From the NCBI RefSeq assembly GCF_003600625.1, contig NZ_CP032489.1, positions 1,178,001 to 1,242,000 on the forward strand: a DNA stretch of 64,000 nt, given 5' to 3'. The notes below the pieces were generated by a model, which saw nothing but the letters and a program-made list of their open reading frames with translations, did no database searches and had not been told where the DNA came from. This document shows, in pieces, positions 26,620-35,513 of the stretch; the stretch's first letter is position 1; every line of letters starts with the position of its first letter. This DNA comes from Arachidicoccus soli (GTDB lineage: Bacteria > Bacteroidota > Bacteroidia > Chitinophagales > Chitinophagaceae). The position numbers were made by a program, and so were the translations under genes.

Positions 26620-27378
26620 ATGTTGACAAAAAGAATCATCCCTTGTTTGGATATCAAAGACGGAAGAACGGTAAAAGGTGTAAACTTTGAAAGTTTGCGT
26701 GATGCCGGAGATCCGGTAGAATTAGGTAAGCTTTATGCACAGCAAGGTGCTGATGAATTAGTTTTCCTCGATATTACTGCGACTAACGAAAAAAGAAAAA
26801 CATTACGGACCTTGGTCAATAAGATTGCGCATAATATTAATATTCCCTTTACAGTTGGCGGCGGCATTAGTAGTGTAGAAGATGTAAGTTTGCTTTTGCA
26901 AAATGGAGCGGATAAGACTTCTATTAACACTTCTGCATTTAAAAATCCAAAATTGATAACTGATTTGGCAAAAGAGTTTGGCAGTCAATGTGTTGTCTTG
27001 GCTATTGACACAAAAAAAGAAGAAGATGGCCAATGGTATGTATATTTAAATGGTGGTCGTGTGAAGACAGAAATGAAGTGCATTGATTGGGCGAGGCAGG
27101 CTGTGGACTTAGGTGCCGGTGAAATCTTGCTTACTTCGATGAACCATGATGGTACCAAACAAGGATTTGCGATTGATATCACAAAAACCTTATCAGAAAC
27201 TTTGCCTGTTCCGGTAATTGCGAGTGGTGGTGGTGGAAAAATAGCACATTTTGTAGATGTTTTTGAATTAGCGCATGCAGACGCGGCTTTAGCCGCCAGT
27301 ATCTTTCATTTTAAAGAAGTGGAGATACTACATTTAAAACAGGTCTTAAAAGAAAATAATATTCCAGTAAGAATTTAA
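26620..27378 (+). CDS. hisF: imidazole glycerol phosphate synthase cyclase subunit
   Basis: Cyclase half of IGP synthase: with the glutaminase HisH it converts PRFAR to imidazole glycerol phosphate and AICAR. 252-residue TIM barrel. Catalytic Asp11 in [12 protein letters not shown], phosphate-binding [24 protein letters not shown] (second catalytic Asp) and ASGGGG are all present. Start set at ATG 26620 ([11 protein letters not shown], as in other HisF proteins) rather than TTG 26608, which overlaps the -7 element. Followed 15 bases later by hisIE. The HisH partner gene is not in this window. Confidence 0.97.
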   Translation: MLTKRIIPCLDIKDGRTVKGVNFESLRDAGDPVELGKLYAQQGADELVFLDITATNEKRKTLRTLVNKIAHNINIPFTVGGGISSVEDVSLLLQNGADKTSINTSAFKNPKLITDLAKEFGSQCVVLAIDTKKEEDGQWYVYLNGGRVKTEMKCIDWARQAVDLGAGEILLTSMNHDGTKQGFAIDITKTLSETLPVPVIASGGGGKIAHFVDVFELAHADAALAASIFHFKEVEILHLKQVLKENNIPVRI

Positions 27379-27393
27379 AAATGATAACAGAGA

Positions 27394-27993
27394 ATGGAAA
27401 TTAATTACGCAAAATATAGCGATGGTCTCGTGCCCGCTGTTATTCAAGATGTTTCTACGAATAAAGTCTTAATGCTTGGCTTTATGAATGAAGAAGCTGT
27501 GCAAAAAACACAAGAATTAAAGAAAGTGACATTTTTTAGCCGCTCTAAACAACGCCTGTGGACAAAAGGAGAGGAGAGTGGTAATTTTCTTTTATTAAAG
27601 GATATAAAAGTTGATTGTGATAATGATACATTGCTCATAAAAGCTACACCAGTTGGGCCTGTATGCCATACCGGAGCTGATACTTGCTGGAATGAAGAAA
27701 ACACAAATGAAAATTTTCTTGAACAACTTGAAAAGATAATACAACAACGTAAAGAGGCTGCTGCGGACAATTCTTATGTTGCAAGCCTGTTTAAAAAAGG
27801 GATTAATAAAATTGCGCAGAAAGTAGGAGAAGAAGCAGTAGAAGTGGTGATTGAAGCAAAAGATAACGACGAAGGCTTATTTTTGAATGAGAGCGCAGAC
27901 TTGCTGTTTCATTATCTTATCCTTTTAAATGCAAAAGGATATTCTTTGAAAGATGTTACCAATATTTTGCAACAACGACATAAAAAGCGTTAG
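27394..27993 (+). CDS. hisIE: bifunctional phosphoribosyl-AMP cyclohydrolase / phosphoribosyl-ATP pyrophosphatase
   Basis: Catalyses steps 2 and 3 of histidine synthesis. The N-terminal HisI domain (about 1-105) has LMLGFMNEEA, TFFSRSKQRLWTKGEESGN, VDCDNDTLL and the metal-binding GPVCHTGADTCW. The C-terminal HisE domain (about 110-195) has SYVASLFKKGINKIAQKVGEEAVEVVIEAK and DLLFHYLILL, the MazG-like helical motif. Length 199 matches fused HisIE proteins. It ends nine bases before a tlpA-like gene, which is probably read through from the same promoter. Confidence 0.97.
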   Translation: MEINYAKYSDGLVPAVIQDVSTNKVLMLGFMNEEAVQKTQELKKVTFFSRSKQRLWTKGEESGNFLLLKDIKVDCDNDTLLIKATPVGPVCHTGADTCWNEENTNENFLEQLEKIIQQRKEAAADNSYVASLFKKGINKIAQKVGEEAVEVVIEAKDNDEGLFLNESADLLFHYLILLNAKGYSLKDVTNILQQRHKKR

Positions 27994-28002
27994 CCGTTTT
28001 TT

Positions 28003-28842
28003 ATGAAGAAAATATACTTTTTACTTATTCTTTTGGCACCGTTTTTTGTTCAAGGACAAGATGTGTATAATGAGTTGAACGAAAACCAAAACACGAATTG
28101 GTACAATGCGATATTTAAATCCTCTGAGGATAGTGTATTGTTTTATCAAGAAGCAATGAAGCTGCCACAGGTTCCGGAAGCTCGGAGGGAAAATTTGGAG
28201 AATTATCAAAAGAAACTGCAACTTTATCGCGATGGACTTCATTCTTTTGTCAACTTACACCGTCAGGATGATTCTGCCGCTCAGGTTTTGCTGATAAGCT
28301 GTTTCAGAAATATCGAAATTAATTTGGATACTTTAAGTTCGATGGCTAAAACCCTTGATGGTAAGGGTTTAAATAACAAGTATGCAGACTATCTTTTACA
28401 AGAAATTGCCGGAAGAGAAAATGATGAAGTGGGAAAGATGTTGGTGCCTTTTTCTATGCCCAATGTACATGGTGACATGATTTCTTCCAATAATTTTAAG
28501 GGGCATTATGTGTTAGTTTTATTTTGGGCGAGCTGGTGTATTCCCTGTCGAGCCGAAATACCACAGATGCTTTCAGTTTATCATCAATTTAAAAATTCTG
28601 GATTTCAAGTACTAGCTATTTCGGTAGATAGTCAAAAGCAAAATTGGTTACAGGCCATTTCTCAAGATAAAAGCGATTGGCATAATTTATTTGATGGGAG
28701 TGCCTGGAATACAAAGGTGGTAAGAAATTACGCCATTCATGTTATTCCTCAAAGTATTCTGGTAAACCCTGAAGGTGAAATAGTTGCCAAGAATATTTCG
28801 CCGCAAGGCTTACAAAAATTGCTCTTTCAGAATTTGAAATAA
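28003..28842 (+). CDS. TlpA-like periplasmic thioredoxin-fold protein
   Basis: 279 residues: signal peptide (MKKIYFLLILLAPFFVQGQ), a helical N-terminal domain (about 25-145, no known family) and a C-terminal AhpC/TSA-Redoxin domain with active site W178-C179-I-P-C182 (FWASWCIPCRAEIP) and cis-Pro in VIPQSILV. Such proteins reduce disulfides or act in cytochrome c maturation in the periplasm. It is joined to hisF-hisIE by a nine-base gap, probably without functional connection to histidine. Confidence 0.88.
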   Translation: MKKIYFLLILLAPFFVQGQDVYNELNENQNTNWYNAIFKSSEDSVLFYQEAMKLPQVPEARRENLENYQKKLQLYRDGLHSFVNLHRQDDSAAQVLLISCFRNIEINLDTLSSMAKTLDGKGLNNKYADYLLQEIAGRENDEVGKMLVPFSMPNVHGDMISSNNFKGHYVLVLFWASWCIPCRAEIPQMLSVYHQFKNSGFQVLAISVDSQKQNWLQAISQDKSDWHNLFDGSAWNTKVVRNYAIHVIPQSILVNPEGEIVAKNISPQGLQKLLFQNLK

Positions 28843-28935
28843 TAAGAAATTTCTGTACGAATGAGCTAATGCTTTATCGAAGAATAAACAAATTCTTTAA
28901 TTGCCTTATCTTCGCAATCCAAAAAATAAGAAAAT

Positions 28936-30756
28936 ATGTATCGTTCACATACTTGCGGTGAATTGAATATTGCCGATATCAATAAAGAAGTAACACTCTC
29001 AGGTTGGGTGCAAACTGTGCGCAAATTTGGCTCCATTACTTTTGTCGATTTACGCGATCGTTATGGAATTACACAATTACTATTTGGAGAGAGGCTAAAT
29101 GAGCAATTAGACCAAACCCCATTGGGACGTGAATTTGTATTACAAGTAAATGGCGTAGTGGCTGAGAGAAGTAATAAAAATAAAAATATTGCTACCGGTG
29201 AAATTGAGCTAGACGTTCATTCTTTTAAGGTACTCAATAAATCGGCTGTCCCCCCTTTTACCATTCAGGATGAAACAGATGGTGGCGATGATTTGCGAAT
29301 GAAATACCGTTATTTAGACTTGCGTAGAAACCCGGTAAAAAGAAACATTGAACTACGCTATGCAGTAAGCCGCTCTGTTAGAAATTATATGCATGAAAAT
29401 AACTTCATGGATATTGAAACTCCTTTTTTGATTAAATCGACACCAGAGGGAGCACGTGATTTCGTGGTGCCTTCTCGTATGAATGAAGGTCAGTTTTATG
29501 CATTGCCTCAGTCACCGCAGACATTTAAACAACTGTTGATGATAAGTGGTTATGATCGTTATTATCAGATAGTGAAATGTTTTAGAGATGAAGATTTGAG
29601 AGCGGATCGTCAACCTGAATTTACACAGATAGATTGCGAAATGAGTTTTGTGGAACAAGAAGATATTTTGCAAATGTTTGAGGGGCTAGTTCGTCGTGTT
29701 TTTAAAGATGTAAAACAGATTGATTATTCTGAAATTATAGAAAGAATATCTTGGGAAGAAGCTATGTGGCAATATGGAAATGATAAACCGGATATTCGCT
29801 TTGGAATGAAAATCGCTAATTTGAAATTCCCGCAACATAGTTTTCCGACTAAAAAGGAGCAATCTGAGATATTTGATGGAGTAGATTTTAAAGTATTTAA
29901 AGAGGCTGAAACGGTCGTGGCTATCACCGTTCCGGATGCTGCCGAATATTCTCGTAAACAAATTGATGAATTAACTGAATGGGTAAAACGTCCACAGATA
30001 GGAATGATGGGTTTGGTAAATATTAAATATAATAAGGATGGTTCTTTAAGAAGTAGTATTGATAAATTCTTCAGCGAAGAAAAACTGAAAGCGATGGCAG
30101 CGGTTGCCGGAGCAAAAGCCGGTGATTTGATTTTAATATTAGCTGGGAAAGAGGAGCGCACACGTAAAGCCATGAGTGAATTACGTTTGGAAATGGGCAA
30201 AAGATTAGGTTTCCGTAAAGACAATGAATACAAATTGCTGTGGGTATTAGATTTCCCTTTGTTTGAATATGCTGAAGAGGAAAATCGTTGGGTTGCCCGT
30301 CATCATCCATTCACATCGCCAAAACCTGATGATATTGCAACAATGATTAACAATAATCCTAAGATTGAGCATCCCGAAAAATATTTAGAACATCCTTATG
30401 CCAATATCAAAGCAAATGCTTACGATATGGTATTGAATGGTAATGAAATCGGTGGTGGCTCCATTCGTATATTTCAAAAAGAATTACAGCAAAAAATGTT
30501 TGCTGCTTTAGGTATGAGCGATGAAGAAGCCAAAGAAAAGTTTGGTTTTTTATTAGGCGCTTTTGAATTTGGGGCACCTCCACATGGTGGATTAGCTTTT
30601 GGATTTGATAGGCTTTGCGCTTTATTAGGAGGAAGTGAAAGTATTCGAGATTTTATTGCTTTTCCAAAAAACAATAGTGGTCGTGACGTAATGATTGATG
30701 CACCAAGTGCAATAGATCAAAAGCAATTGGATGAGCTACAATTAAGTATAAATTAA
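28936..30756 (+). CDS. aspS: aspartyl-tRNA synthetase
   Basis: Attaches aspartate to tRNA-Asp. 606 residues, class II synthetase with OB-fold anticodon-binding domain (about 1-110; [26 protein letters not shown]), motif 1 ([15 protein letters not shown]), motif 2 ([23 protein letters not shown]), the bacterial GAD insertion (about 290-420), and motif 3 ([19 protein letters not shown]). The bacterial-type length indicates the large AspRS. A near-consensus -7 element TATCTTCG (28907-28914) precedes the ATG by 21 bases. Transcription ends before the his leader; only an AT-rich dyad (30776-30803) follows. Confidence 0.97.
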   Translation: MYRSHTCGELNIADINKEVTLSGWVQTVRKFGSITFVDLRDRYGITQLLFGERLNEQLDQTPLGREFVLQVNGVVAERSNKNKNIATGEIELDVHSFKVLNKSAVPPFTIQDETDGGDDLRMKYRYLDLRRNPVKRNIELRYAVSRSVRNYMHENNFMDIETPFLIKSTPEGARDFVVPSRMNEGQFYALPQSPQTFKQLLMISGYDRYYQIVKCFRDEDLRADRQPEFTQIDCEMSFVEQEDILQMFEGLVRRVFKDVKQIDYSEIIERISWEEAMWQYGNDKPDIRFGMKIANLKFPQHSFPTKKEQSEIFDGVDFKVFKEAETVVAITVPDAAEYSRKQIDELTEWVKRPQIGMMGLVNIKYNKDGSLRSSIDKFFSEEKLKAMAAVAGAKAGDLILILAGKEERTRKAMSELRLEMGKRLGFRKDNEYKLLWVLDFPLFEYAEEENRWVARHHPFTSPKPDDIATMINNNPKIEHPEKYLEHPYANIKANAYDMVLNGNEIGGGSIRIFQKELQQKMFAALGMSDEEAKEKFGFLLGAFEFGAPPHGGLAFGFDRLCALLGGSESIRDFIAFPKNNSGRDVMIDAPSAIDQKQLDELQLSIN

Positions 30757-30775
30757 TGAACACTTGCTAGTCTAT

Positions 30776-30803
30776 TAATTTAAAATTAATTTATTTTAAA
30801 TTA
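30776..30803. repeat. AT-only 11-bp inverted repeat between aspS and the his leader
   Basis: taatttaaaat (30776-30786) and its exact complement (30793-30803) around a 6-base spacer. It lies 19 bases after the aspS stop and just upstream of the -33 region of the his promoter. Too AT-rich to be a strong terminator; it could be an operator or chance in this composition. Confidence 0.35.
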
Positions 30804-30825
30804 GGCAATATTCAAAATTTCACTT

Positions 30826-30833
30826 TACATTTG
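30826..30833 (+). promoter_or_regulatory. -7 element of the hisGDCB operon (TACATTTG)
   Basis: Exact TAnnTTTG match. The leader peptide ATG (30839) begins five bases after it, so transcription would start at or within about two bases of the ATG. A partial -33 candidate TTAG (30801-30804) lies 21 bases upstream. Confidence 0.65.
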
Positions 30834-30838
30834 CGCAA

Positions 30839-30889
30839 ATGTTTACAAACACTCATACACATCATCATCATTTCTTATCCCGCGGGTAA
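30839..30889 (+). CDS. hisL: histidine operon leader peptide
   Basis: A 16-codon frame, M-F-T-N-T-H-T-H-H-H-H-F-L-S-R-G-stop, with five His codons (30854-30856 and 30860-30871) among seven consecutive codons around one Thr. It sits between the promoter and the terminator upstream of hisG and is the classic sensor of histidyl-tRNA charging. Its stop codon overlaps the antiterminator arm. No ribosome-binding site is possible because the message would start almost at the ATG, so it is probably translated as a leaderless mRNA. Confidence 0.85.
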   Translation: MFTNTHTHHHHFLSRG

Positions 30890-30956
30890 GCTAAATTGTT
30901 TTGTTGTGTACTTAATATAAAACATTGAAGGCTTGCCGGTTGGCGAGCCTTTTTTA
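30885..30956 (+). promoter_or_regulatory. translation-coupled attenuator of hisGDCB
   Basis: Terminator: aaggcttgcc (30928-30937) pairs with ggcgagcctt (30942-30951, one G-U), loop ggtt, followed by a T-run. Competing antiterminator: ggtaagct (30885-30892) can pair over all eight positions (six Watson-Crick, two G-U) with ggcttgcc (30930-30937), the left terminator arm. A ribosome stalled at the His codons leaves 30885-30892 free and the antiterminator can form. A ribosome reaching the hisL stop codon (30887-30889) covers that arm and lets the terminator fold. The logic is that of enteric his attenuators; the pairing is my own reading. Confidence 0.8.
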
Positions 30957-30983
30957 TTCATTAAAAAACTAAATATTAAAATA

Positions 30984-31841
30984 ATGCTACTTAAACTAGC
31001 TATTCAAAAGTCTGGACGTTTGCACGATGATTCTGTAAAATTATTGAAAGAATGTGGTATCGAAATTAGTAATAACGTTAAGAACCAGTTGAAGGCAACG
31101 GCATCTAATTTTCCTTTGGAAGTGTTTTTCTTGCGCGATGATGACATTCCGCAATATGTAGAAGATGGGGTGGCTGATATTGGATTTGTAGGAGAAAATG
31201 TAATCTATGAATCAAAGAAAAATGTTACAGTTACTGAGTTGTTAGGTTTTGGGAAATGTCGCCTTTCAATCGCGGTTGGCAAAAATGAACCTTATCCGAA
31301 CGTGCAATGTTTAGAGAGTAAGAAAATTGCAACGAGTTATCCGGTTTTATTACAAAAATTTCTTGATGAAAACAAAGTGAATGCAGAGATTCATGAAATA
31401 AGCGGAAGCGTGGAAATAGCGCCCGGTATAGGTTTAGCCGATGCAATTTGTGATCTGGTGAGCAGTGGATCAACCTTATTTATGAATGGGCTACAGGAGA
31501 CAGAAGTAATCTTGAAATCGGAATCTGCTTTGATAAAAACGCCTACTTTATCGGGTGAAAAGCAGAGGATTTTGGATAAACTATTGTTCCGTATTCAGAC
31601 AGTCAAAAAAGCGAAGAACAAAAAATATGTCTTGATGAATGCGCCCAATGATAAATTGGAAGAAATTATTAAAATCCTGCCCGGCATGAAAAGCCCGACA
31701 ATTTTACCACTTGCAGTAGAAGGTTGGAGTAGCATTCATACTGTACTTAGCGAAAATGATTTCTGGGAGCATATAGAAGAGATTAAAACGGTGGGTGCCG
31801 AAGATATTTTGGTATTGCCTATTGAAAAAATGGTGATTTAA
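30984..31841 (+). CDS. hisG: ATP phosphoribosyltransferase, long form
   Basis: First and committed step of histidine synthesis (ATP + PRPP to PR-ATP), feedback-inhibited by histidine. 285 residues: catalytic periplasmic-binding-like domains (LKLAIQKSGRLHDDSVKLLKECGI, VADIGFVGENV, and the PRPP loop region EIAPGIGLADAICDLVSSGSTL) plus the C-terminal ACT-like HisG_C domain (about 210-285; YVLMNAPNDKLEEIIKILPGMKSPTILPL), so no HisZ is required. Start at ATG 30984: the longer TTG frame at 30933 runs through the attenuator hairpin. First structural gene of hisGDCB. Confidence 0.97.
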   Translation: MLLKLAIQKSGRLHDDSVKLLKECGIEISNNVKNQLKATASNFPLEVFFLRDDDIPQYVEDGVADIGFVGENVIYESKKNVTVTELLGFGKCRLSIAVGKNEPYPNVQCLESKKIATSYPVLLQKFLDENKVNAEIHEISGSVEIAPGIGLADAICDLVSSGSTLFMNGLQETEVILKSESALIKTPTLSGEKQRILDKLLFRIQTVKKAKNKKYVLMNAPNDKLEEIIKILPGMKSPTILPLAVEGWSSIHTVLSENDFWEHIEEIKTVGAEDILVLPIEKMVI

Positions 31842-31875
31842 GTAGTAAGTATTTATAAATAGTTATCATTAGAGA

Positions 31876-33153
31876 ATGAAAAAATATATAAACCCTTCAA
31901 AAAGCCTTTGGCCGGAGATGCTTTCTAGACCCGTATTAGACAATACTTCCTTAAAAGAAAGAGTCGCGGAAGTCTTGAAAGAAATAAAAGCAGGTGGCGA
32001 TGAGGCTGTTAAGAAATATACAGAGAAATTTGACAGAGTTGTACTAGAAAGCTTCCTTGTTACACAAGATGAAATTAAACTGGCAGTAGCGGAAATATCG
32101 AAAGATCTAAAAGATGCTATTGAGTTAGCAGCAAAAAATATCAGGCTCTTCCACGAAAAGCAAACTGCTAAAGTGGAAATAGTGGAAACGCGACCCGGAA
32201 TTAAATGTTGGCGTAAATCGGTGGGAATAGAAAAAGTAGGTTTGTATATTCCGGGTGGTTCGGCGCCCTTGTTTTCTACAATTTTGATGTTGGGAATTCC
32301 TGCGCAGATAGCTGGTTGCAAAGAAATCTTACTATGTTCTCCTCCTAATAAAGAGGGTAAATTGCACCCGGCAATTTTATTTGCAGCCCAATTAGTGGGG
32401 GTTACTAGAATTTATAAGATCGGTGGCGTACAAGCGATTGGTGCAATGGCATACGGCACCGGTACAGTACCAAAAGTTTATAAAATTTTTGGACCCGGCA
32501 ATCAGTTTGTAACCTGCGCTAAACAAATGGTGCAAGAAGATGGTCTTGCTATTGATATGCCTGCTGGCCCAAGTGAAGTTTGTGTTCTTGCCGATGATTC
32601 GGCAATACCCGCTTTTGTGGCGTCCGATTTATTATCGCAAGCAGAACATGGTGCAGATAGCCAAGCCATTTTGATTACGACAGCTCAAAGTATTTTGCAG
32701 AAAGTTGAGGCAGAACTAGAAAAACAGCTGGCCCTTTTGCCAAGAAAGGCTATTGCTGAAAAAGCTTTGGCAAATAGTAAATTGATTTTAGTTCCCTCCA
32801 TAGAGGAAGCAATAGAGATCGCTAATGAATATGCTTCAGAACACCTGATTTTGGCTTGTGAAAATGCGGAAGAGGTTGCTGAGAAAATAGTGAATGCGGG
32901 CTCTATCTTTATCGGAAATTATTCACCGGAAAGTGTTGGAGATTATGCCAGCGGCACTAATCATACTTTGCCTACGAACGGTTATGCAAGAGCGTATAGT
33001 GGTGTAAGTGTAGATAGTTTTATAAAAAAAATTACCTATCAAAAACTTACCCAGCAAGGCTTGCAGCTGATTGCTTCTCCAGTTATTTTAATGGCAGAAG
33101 CAGAAGGCTTGCGCGCTCATGCGAATGCGGTCAACATTAGACTAAATGCTTAA
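31876..33153 (+). CDS. hisD: histidinol dehydrogenase
   Basis: Oxidises L-histidinol to L-histidine in two NAD-dependent steps, zinc enzyme. 425 residues. Recognisable segments: VGLYIPGGSAPLFSTILMLGIPAQIAGC, KIGGVQAIGAMAYGTGTVPKV, KIFGPGNQFVTCAKQ, IDMPAGPSEVCVLAD, DLLSQAEHGADSQ (zinc-binding Gln/His), and GSIFIGNYSPESVGDYASGTNHTLPT. It follows hisG by 34 bases, the standard Bacteroidota order. Confidence 0.98.
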   Translation: MKKYINPSKSLWPEMLSRPVLDNTSLKERVAEVLKEIKAGGDEAVKKYTEKFDRVVLESFLVTQDEIKLAVAEISKDLKDAIELAAKNIRLFHEKQTAKVEIVETRPGIKCWRKSVGIEKVGLYIPGGSAPLFSTILMLGIPAQIAGCKEILLCSPPNKEGKLHPAILFAAQLVGVTRIYKIGGVQAIGAMAYGTGTVPKVYKIFGPGNQFVTCAKQMVQEDGLAIDMPAGPSEVCVLADDSAIPAFVASDLLSQAEHGADSQAILITTAQSILQKVEAELEKQLALLPRKAIAEKALANSKLILVPSIEEAIEIANEYASEHLILACENAEEVAEKIVNAGSIFIGNYSPESVGDYASGTNHTLPTNGYARAYSGVSVDSFIKKITYQKLTQQGLQLIASPVILMAEAEGLRAHANAVNIRLNA

Positions 33154-33201
33154 TATTTTATCGATATAAATCTATCTTAGCTCACAATTTATTATTATAG
33201 G

Positions 33202-34251
33202 ATGTTTAATTTAAACAAGCTTTTAAGAGAAAATATAAAAAAACTGGCACCTTATTCTTCTGCGCGTGATGAGTTTTCAGGAGACGCAAAAGTATTTTTA
33301 GATGCCAACGAAAATAGTTTAGGTTCACCATTGCTGAAATGGTACAATCGCTACCCTGACCCACATCAACAGCAATTGAAAAAGGCTATCAGTTCAATAA
33401 AGAATGTTGCGGAAGAAAATATCTTCTTAGGGAATGGCAGCGATGAGTGCATCGATTTGTTATATCGTAGTTTTTGTAATCCGGGAAAAGATAATGTAAT
33501 AATTTGCCCCCCAACTTATGGTATGTATGAGGTTTCGGCTAACATCAATGATGTCGAAACGCGTATAGCACCATTATTAGACGACTTTCAATTAAATTTA
33601 GCGCATATAGAATCCTTAGTGGATGCCGATACAAAAATTATTTGGCTTTGCTCCCCAAATAACCCGACAGGGAACTCTTTGAATCGCGACGATTTGGAAA
33701 TGGTTCTTAATAATTTCAATGGCATTGTTGCAATTGATGAAGCATATATAAATTTTGCGAAACAAAAATCTTTTTTACAGGAGTTGAAAGATTATTCCAA
33801 TCTTGTTGTTTTACAAACTTTCAGCAAAGCCTGGGGGTTGGCGGGTTTACGTTTGGGCCTGGCATTTGCATCTAAAGAGATTATCGATATTTTAAGTAGG
33901 GTTAAACCTCCTTATAATATTAATCAGGCAACACAAGAATTGGCATTAAAAGCGCTGGAAGAGGTGGGACAAGTAAATGATATGATTAAGGAAATAGTAG
34001 ATATGCGGGATGCTTTGGCAGGTGTTTTTGAACAGATGGCTATTATAGAAAAGGTATATCCTTCTGATGCTAATTTTTTACTGATAAAAATTAATGAAGC
34101 AAAGAAAGTATATGATTATTTATTAACTAAGGGAATTGTGGTACGCGATCGCAGCCGCGTATTGCTTTGTGAAGATTGCTTGCGTATAACTATCGGTACG
34201 GAAAAAGAAAATACGGAATTGGTAGACGCACTTATTTCAATGAAAGACTAA
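33202..34251 (+). CDS. hisC: histidinol-phosphate aminotransferase
   Basis: PLP-dependent fold-type I aminotransferase that converts imidazole-acetol phosphate to histidinol phosphate with glutamate. 349 residues. DANENSLGSPLLKWYNRYPDPHQQ at the N-terminus, FLGNGSDECIDLLYR, CSPNNPTGNSL, VAIDEAYINF, the PLP-lysine in TFSKAWGLAGLRLG, and a C-terminal VRDRSR...LRITIGT Arg that binds substrate phosphate. Starts 48 bases after hisD. Confidence 0.98.
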   Translation: MFNLNKLLRENIKKLAPYSSARDEFSGDAKVFLDANENSLGSPLLKWYNRYPDPHQQQLKKAISSIKNVAEENIFLGNGSDECIDLLYRSFCNPGKDNVIICPPTYGMYEVSANINDVETRIAPLLDDFQLNLAHIESLVDADTKIIWLCSPNNPTGNSLNRDDLEMVLNNFNGIVAIDEAYINFAKQKSFLQELKDYSNLVVLQTFSKAWGLAGLRLGLAFASKEIIDILSRVKPPYNINQATQELALKALEEVGQVNDMIKEIVDMRDALAGVFEQMAIIEKVYPSDANFLLIKINEAKKVYDYLLTKGIVVRDRSRVLLCEDCLRITIGTEKENTELVDALISMKD

Positions 34252-34290
34252 AAAAATTAACCATTAATAATTTATAATTAACCAGTAATA

Positions 34291-35427
34291 ATGAAACCAG
34301 TATTATTTATCGATCGCGATGGAACCATTATCGTAGAAACCCGTACCTCATATCAAATTGACAGTTTTGATAAATTGATATTTTATCCGGAAGTTTTTCA
34401 ATATTTATCAAAAATAGCAAAAGAGTTAGATTATGAATTAGTGATGGTTACCAACCAAGATGGTTTGGGTACAGAAGGGTTTCCGGAAGCACCTTTTTGG
34501 GAAGTACAGAAGTTTATCATGCAATGTTTAGAAAGTGAAGGTATTCATTTCTCTAAAGTATTTATTGACAAGACTTTTAAGAAAGATAATATTCCTACAC
34601 GCAAACCCGGAACTGGAATGCTTACAGAATATATCAACAATCCTTCTTATGATTTACAAAATTCCTTTGTTATAGGCGATCGTATTACGGATGTGCAATT
34701 AGCTAAAAATTTAGGAGGTAAAGGTATTTGGTTAAATAATGATGCAGAACTTGGAGCGGATGAGATTGCAGATAAGGAAGCTATAAAAGAGAGTATTGGT
34801 TTAGTGTCTTCAAGTTGGAAAGATATTTACGAATTCTTAAAACTAAAATCTCGTAGTATTCATCACGAAAGAAATACAAATGAGACGAAGATATCTATTG
34901 ACCTAAATTTAGAAGGAACCGGTAAAACCAATATTCATACTGGTTTGGGGTTTTTCGATCATATGTTAGAGCAAATTGCCCGCCACGGGAATATTGACTT
35001 AACCATAGAAACAAAAGGTGATTTGCATATTGATGAACATCATACTATTGAGGATACCGGTATTGCTTTGGGGGAAGCTTTCGCTAAATTATTGGTGGAT
35101 AAAAGGGGCATGGAACGTTATGGATTTGCTTTGCCTATGGATGAAGCAGAAGCAAAAGTTTTGATAGATTTTGGTGGTCGTAGTTGGATTGTTTGGAACG
35201 CGGTATTTAAAAGAGAAAAAGTAGGAGAGATGCCTACAGAAATGTTCTTTCATTTTTTTAAATCTTTTAGTGATGCAGCCAAATGCAATTTGAATATCGA
35301 ATGTAAAGGTGATAATGAGCATCATAAAATAGAGGCTATTTTTAAAGCTTTTGCTAAAGCTATCAAAATGGCCGTAAAGCGCGACCCGCTTAGTGATGCG
35401 TTACCCAGCACCAAAGGTGTTTTGTAG
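34291..35427 (+). CDS. hisB: bifunctional histidinol-phosphatase / imidazoleglycerol-phosphate dehydratase
   Basis: 378 residues in two parts. The N-terminal HAD phosphatase (about 1-165) has the nucleophile motif FIDRDGTII, VMVTNQDGLGTEG and IGDRITDVQLAKNLG. The C-terminal IGPD domain (about 190-378) has its metal-binding HHERNTNETKI, GLGFFDHMLEQIARHG, DEHHTIEDTGIALGEA, FFKSFSDAAKCNLNI and DNEHHKIEAIFKAFAKAIK. It performs steps 7 and 9 of the pathway. Usually hisH and hisA follow in the Bacteroidota; here the block stops at hisB with a terminator. Confidence 0.98.
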   Translation: MKPVLFIDRDGTIIVETRTSYQIDSFDKLIFYPEVFQYLSKIAKELDYELVMVTNQDGLGTEGFPEAPFWEVQKFIMQCLESEGIHFSKVFIDKTFKKDNIPTRKPGTGMLTEYINNPSYDLQNSFVIGDRITDVQLAKNLGGKGIWLNNDAELGADEIADKEAIKESIGLVSSSWKDIYEFLKLKSRSIHHERNTNETKISIDLNLEGTGKTNIHTGLGFFDHMLEQIARHGNIDLTIETKGDLHIDEHHTIEDTGIALGEAFAKLLVDKRGMERYGFALPMDEAEAKVLIDFGGRSWIVWNAVFKREKVGEMPTEMFFHFFKSFSDAAKCNLNIECKGDNEHHKIEAIFKAFAKAIKMAVKRDPLSDALPSTKGVL

Positions 35428-35460
35428 TCGTTTATAAAGTTGAGATTCATATACAATAAA

Positions 35461-35486
35461 AATAGCAGGCAATATTGCCTGCTATT
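35461..35486. terminator. bidirectional terminator between hisB and dnaK
   Basis: Perfect 26-base palindrome (13 bp per arm, aatagcaggcaat and its complement) between the convergent hisB (+) and dnaK (-) genes. Followed by acattttattg on + and preceded by an A-rich run that reads as T on the - strand. Confidence 0.82.
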
Positions 35487-35513
35487 ACATTTTATTGTAG
35501 GAAGGAAGCGTAT

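Noticed and set aside
30860-30871. CAT tandem repeat as a microsatellite or phase-variable tract
   Set aside because: Only four CAT units and fully explained as His codons of the leader peptide upstream of hisG.
30933-30983. Upstream TTG start for hisG
   Set aside because: It would translate the attenuator terminator hairpin. ATG 30984 gives the standard HisG N-terminus.
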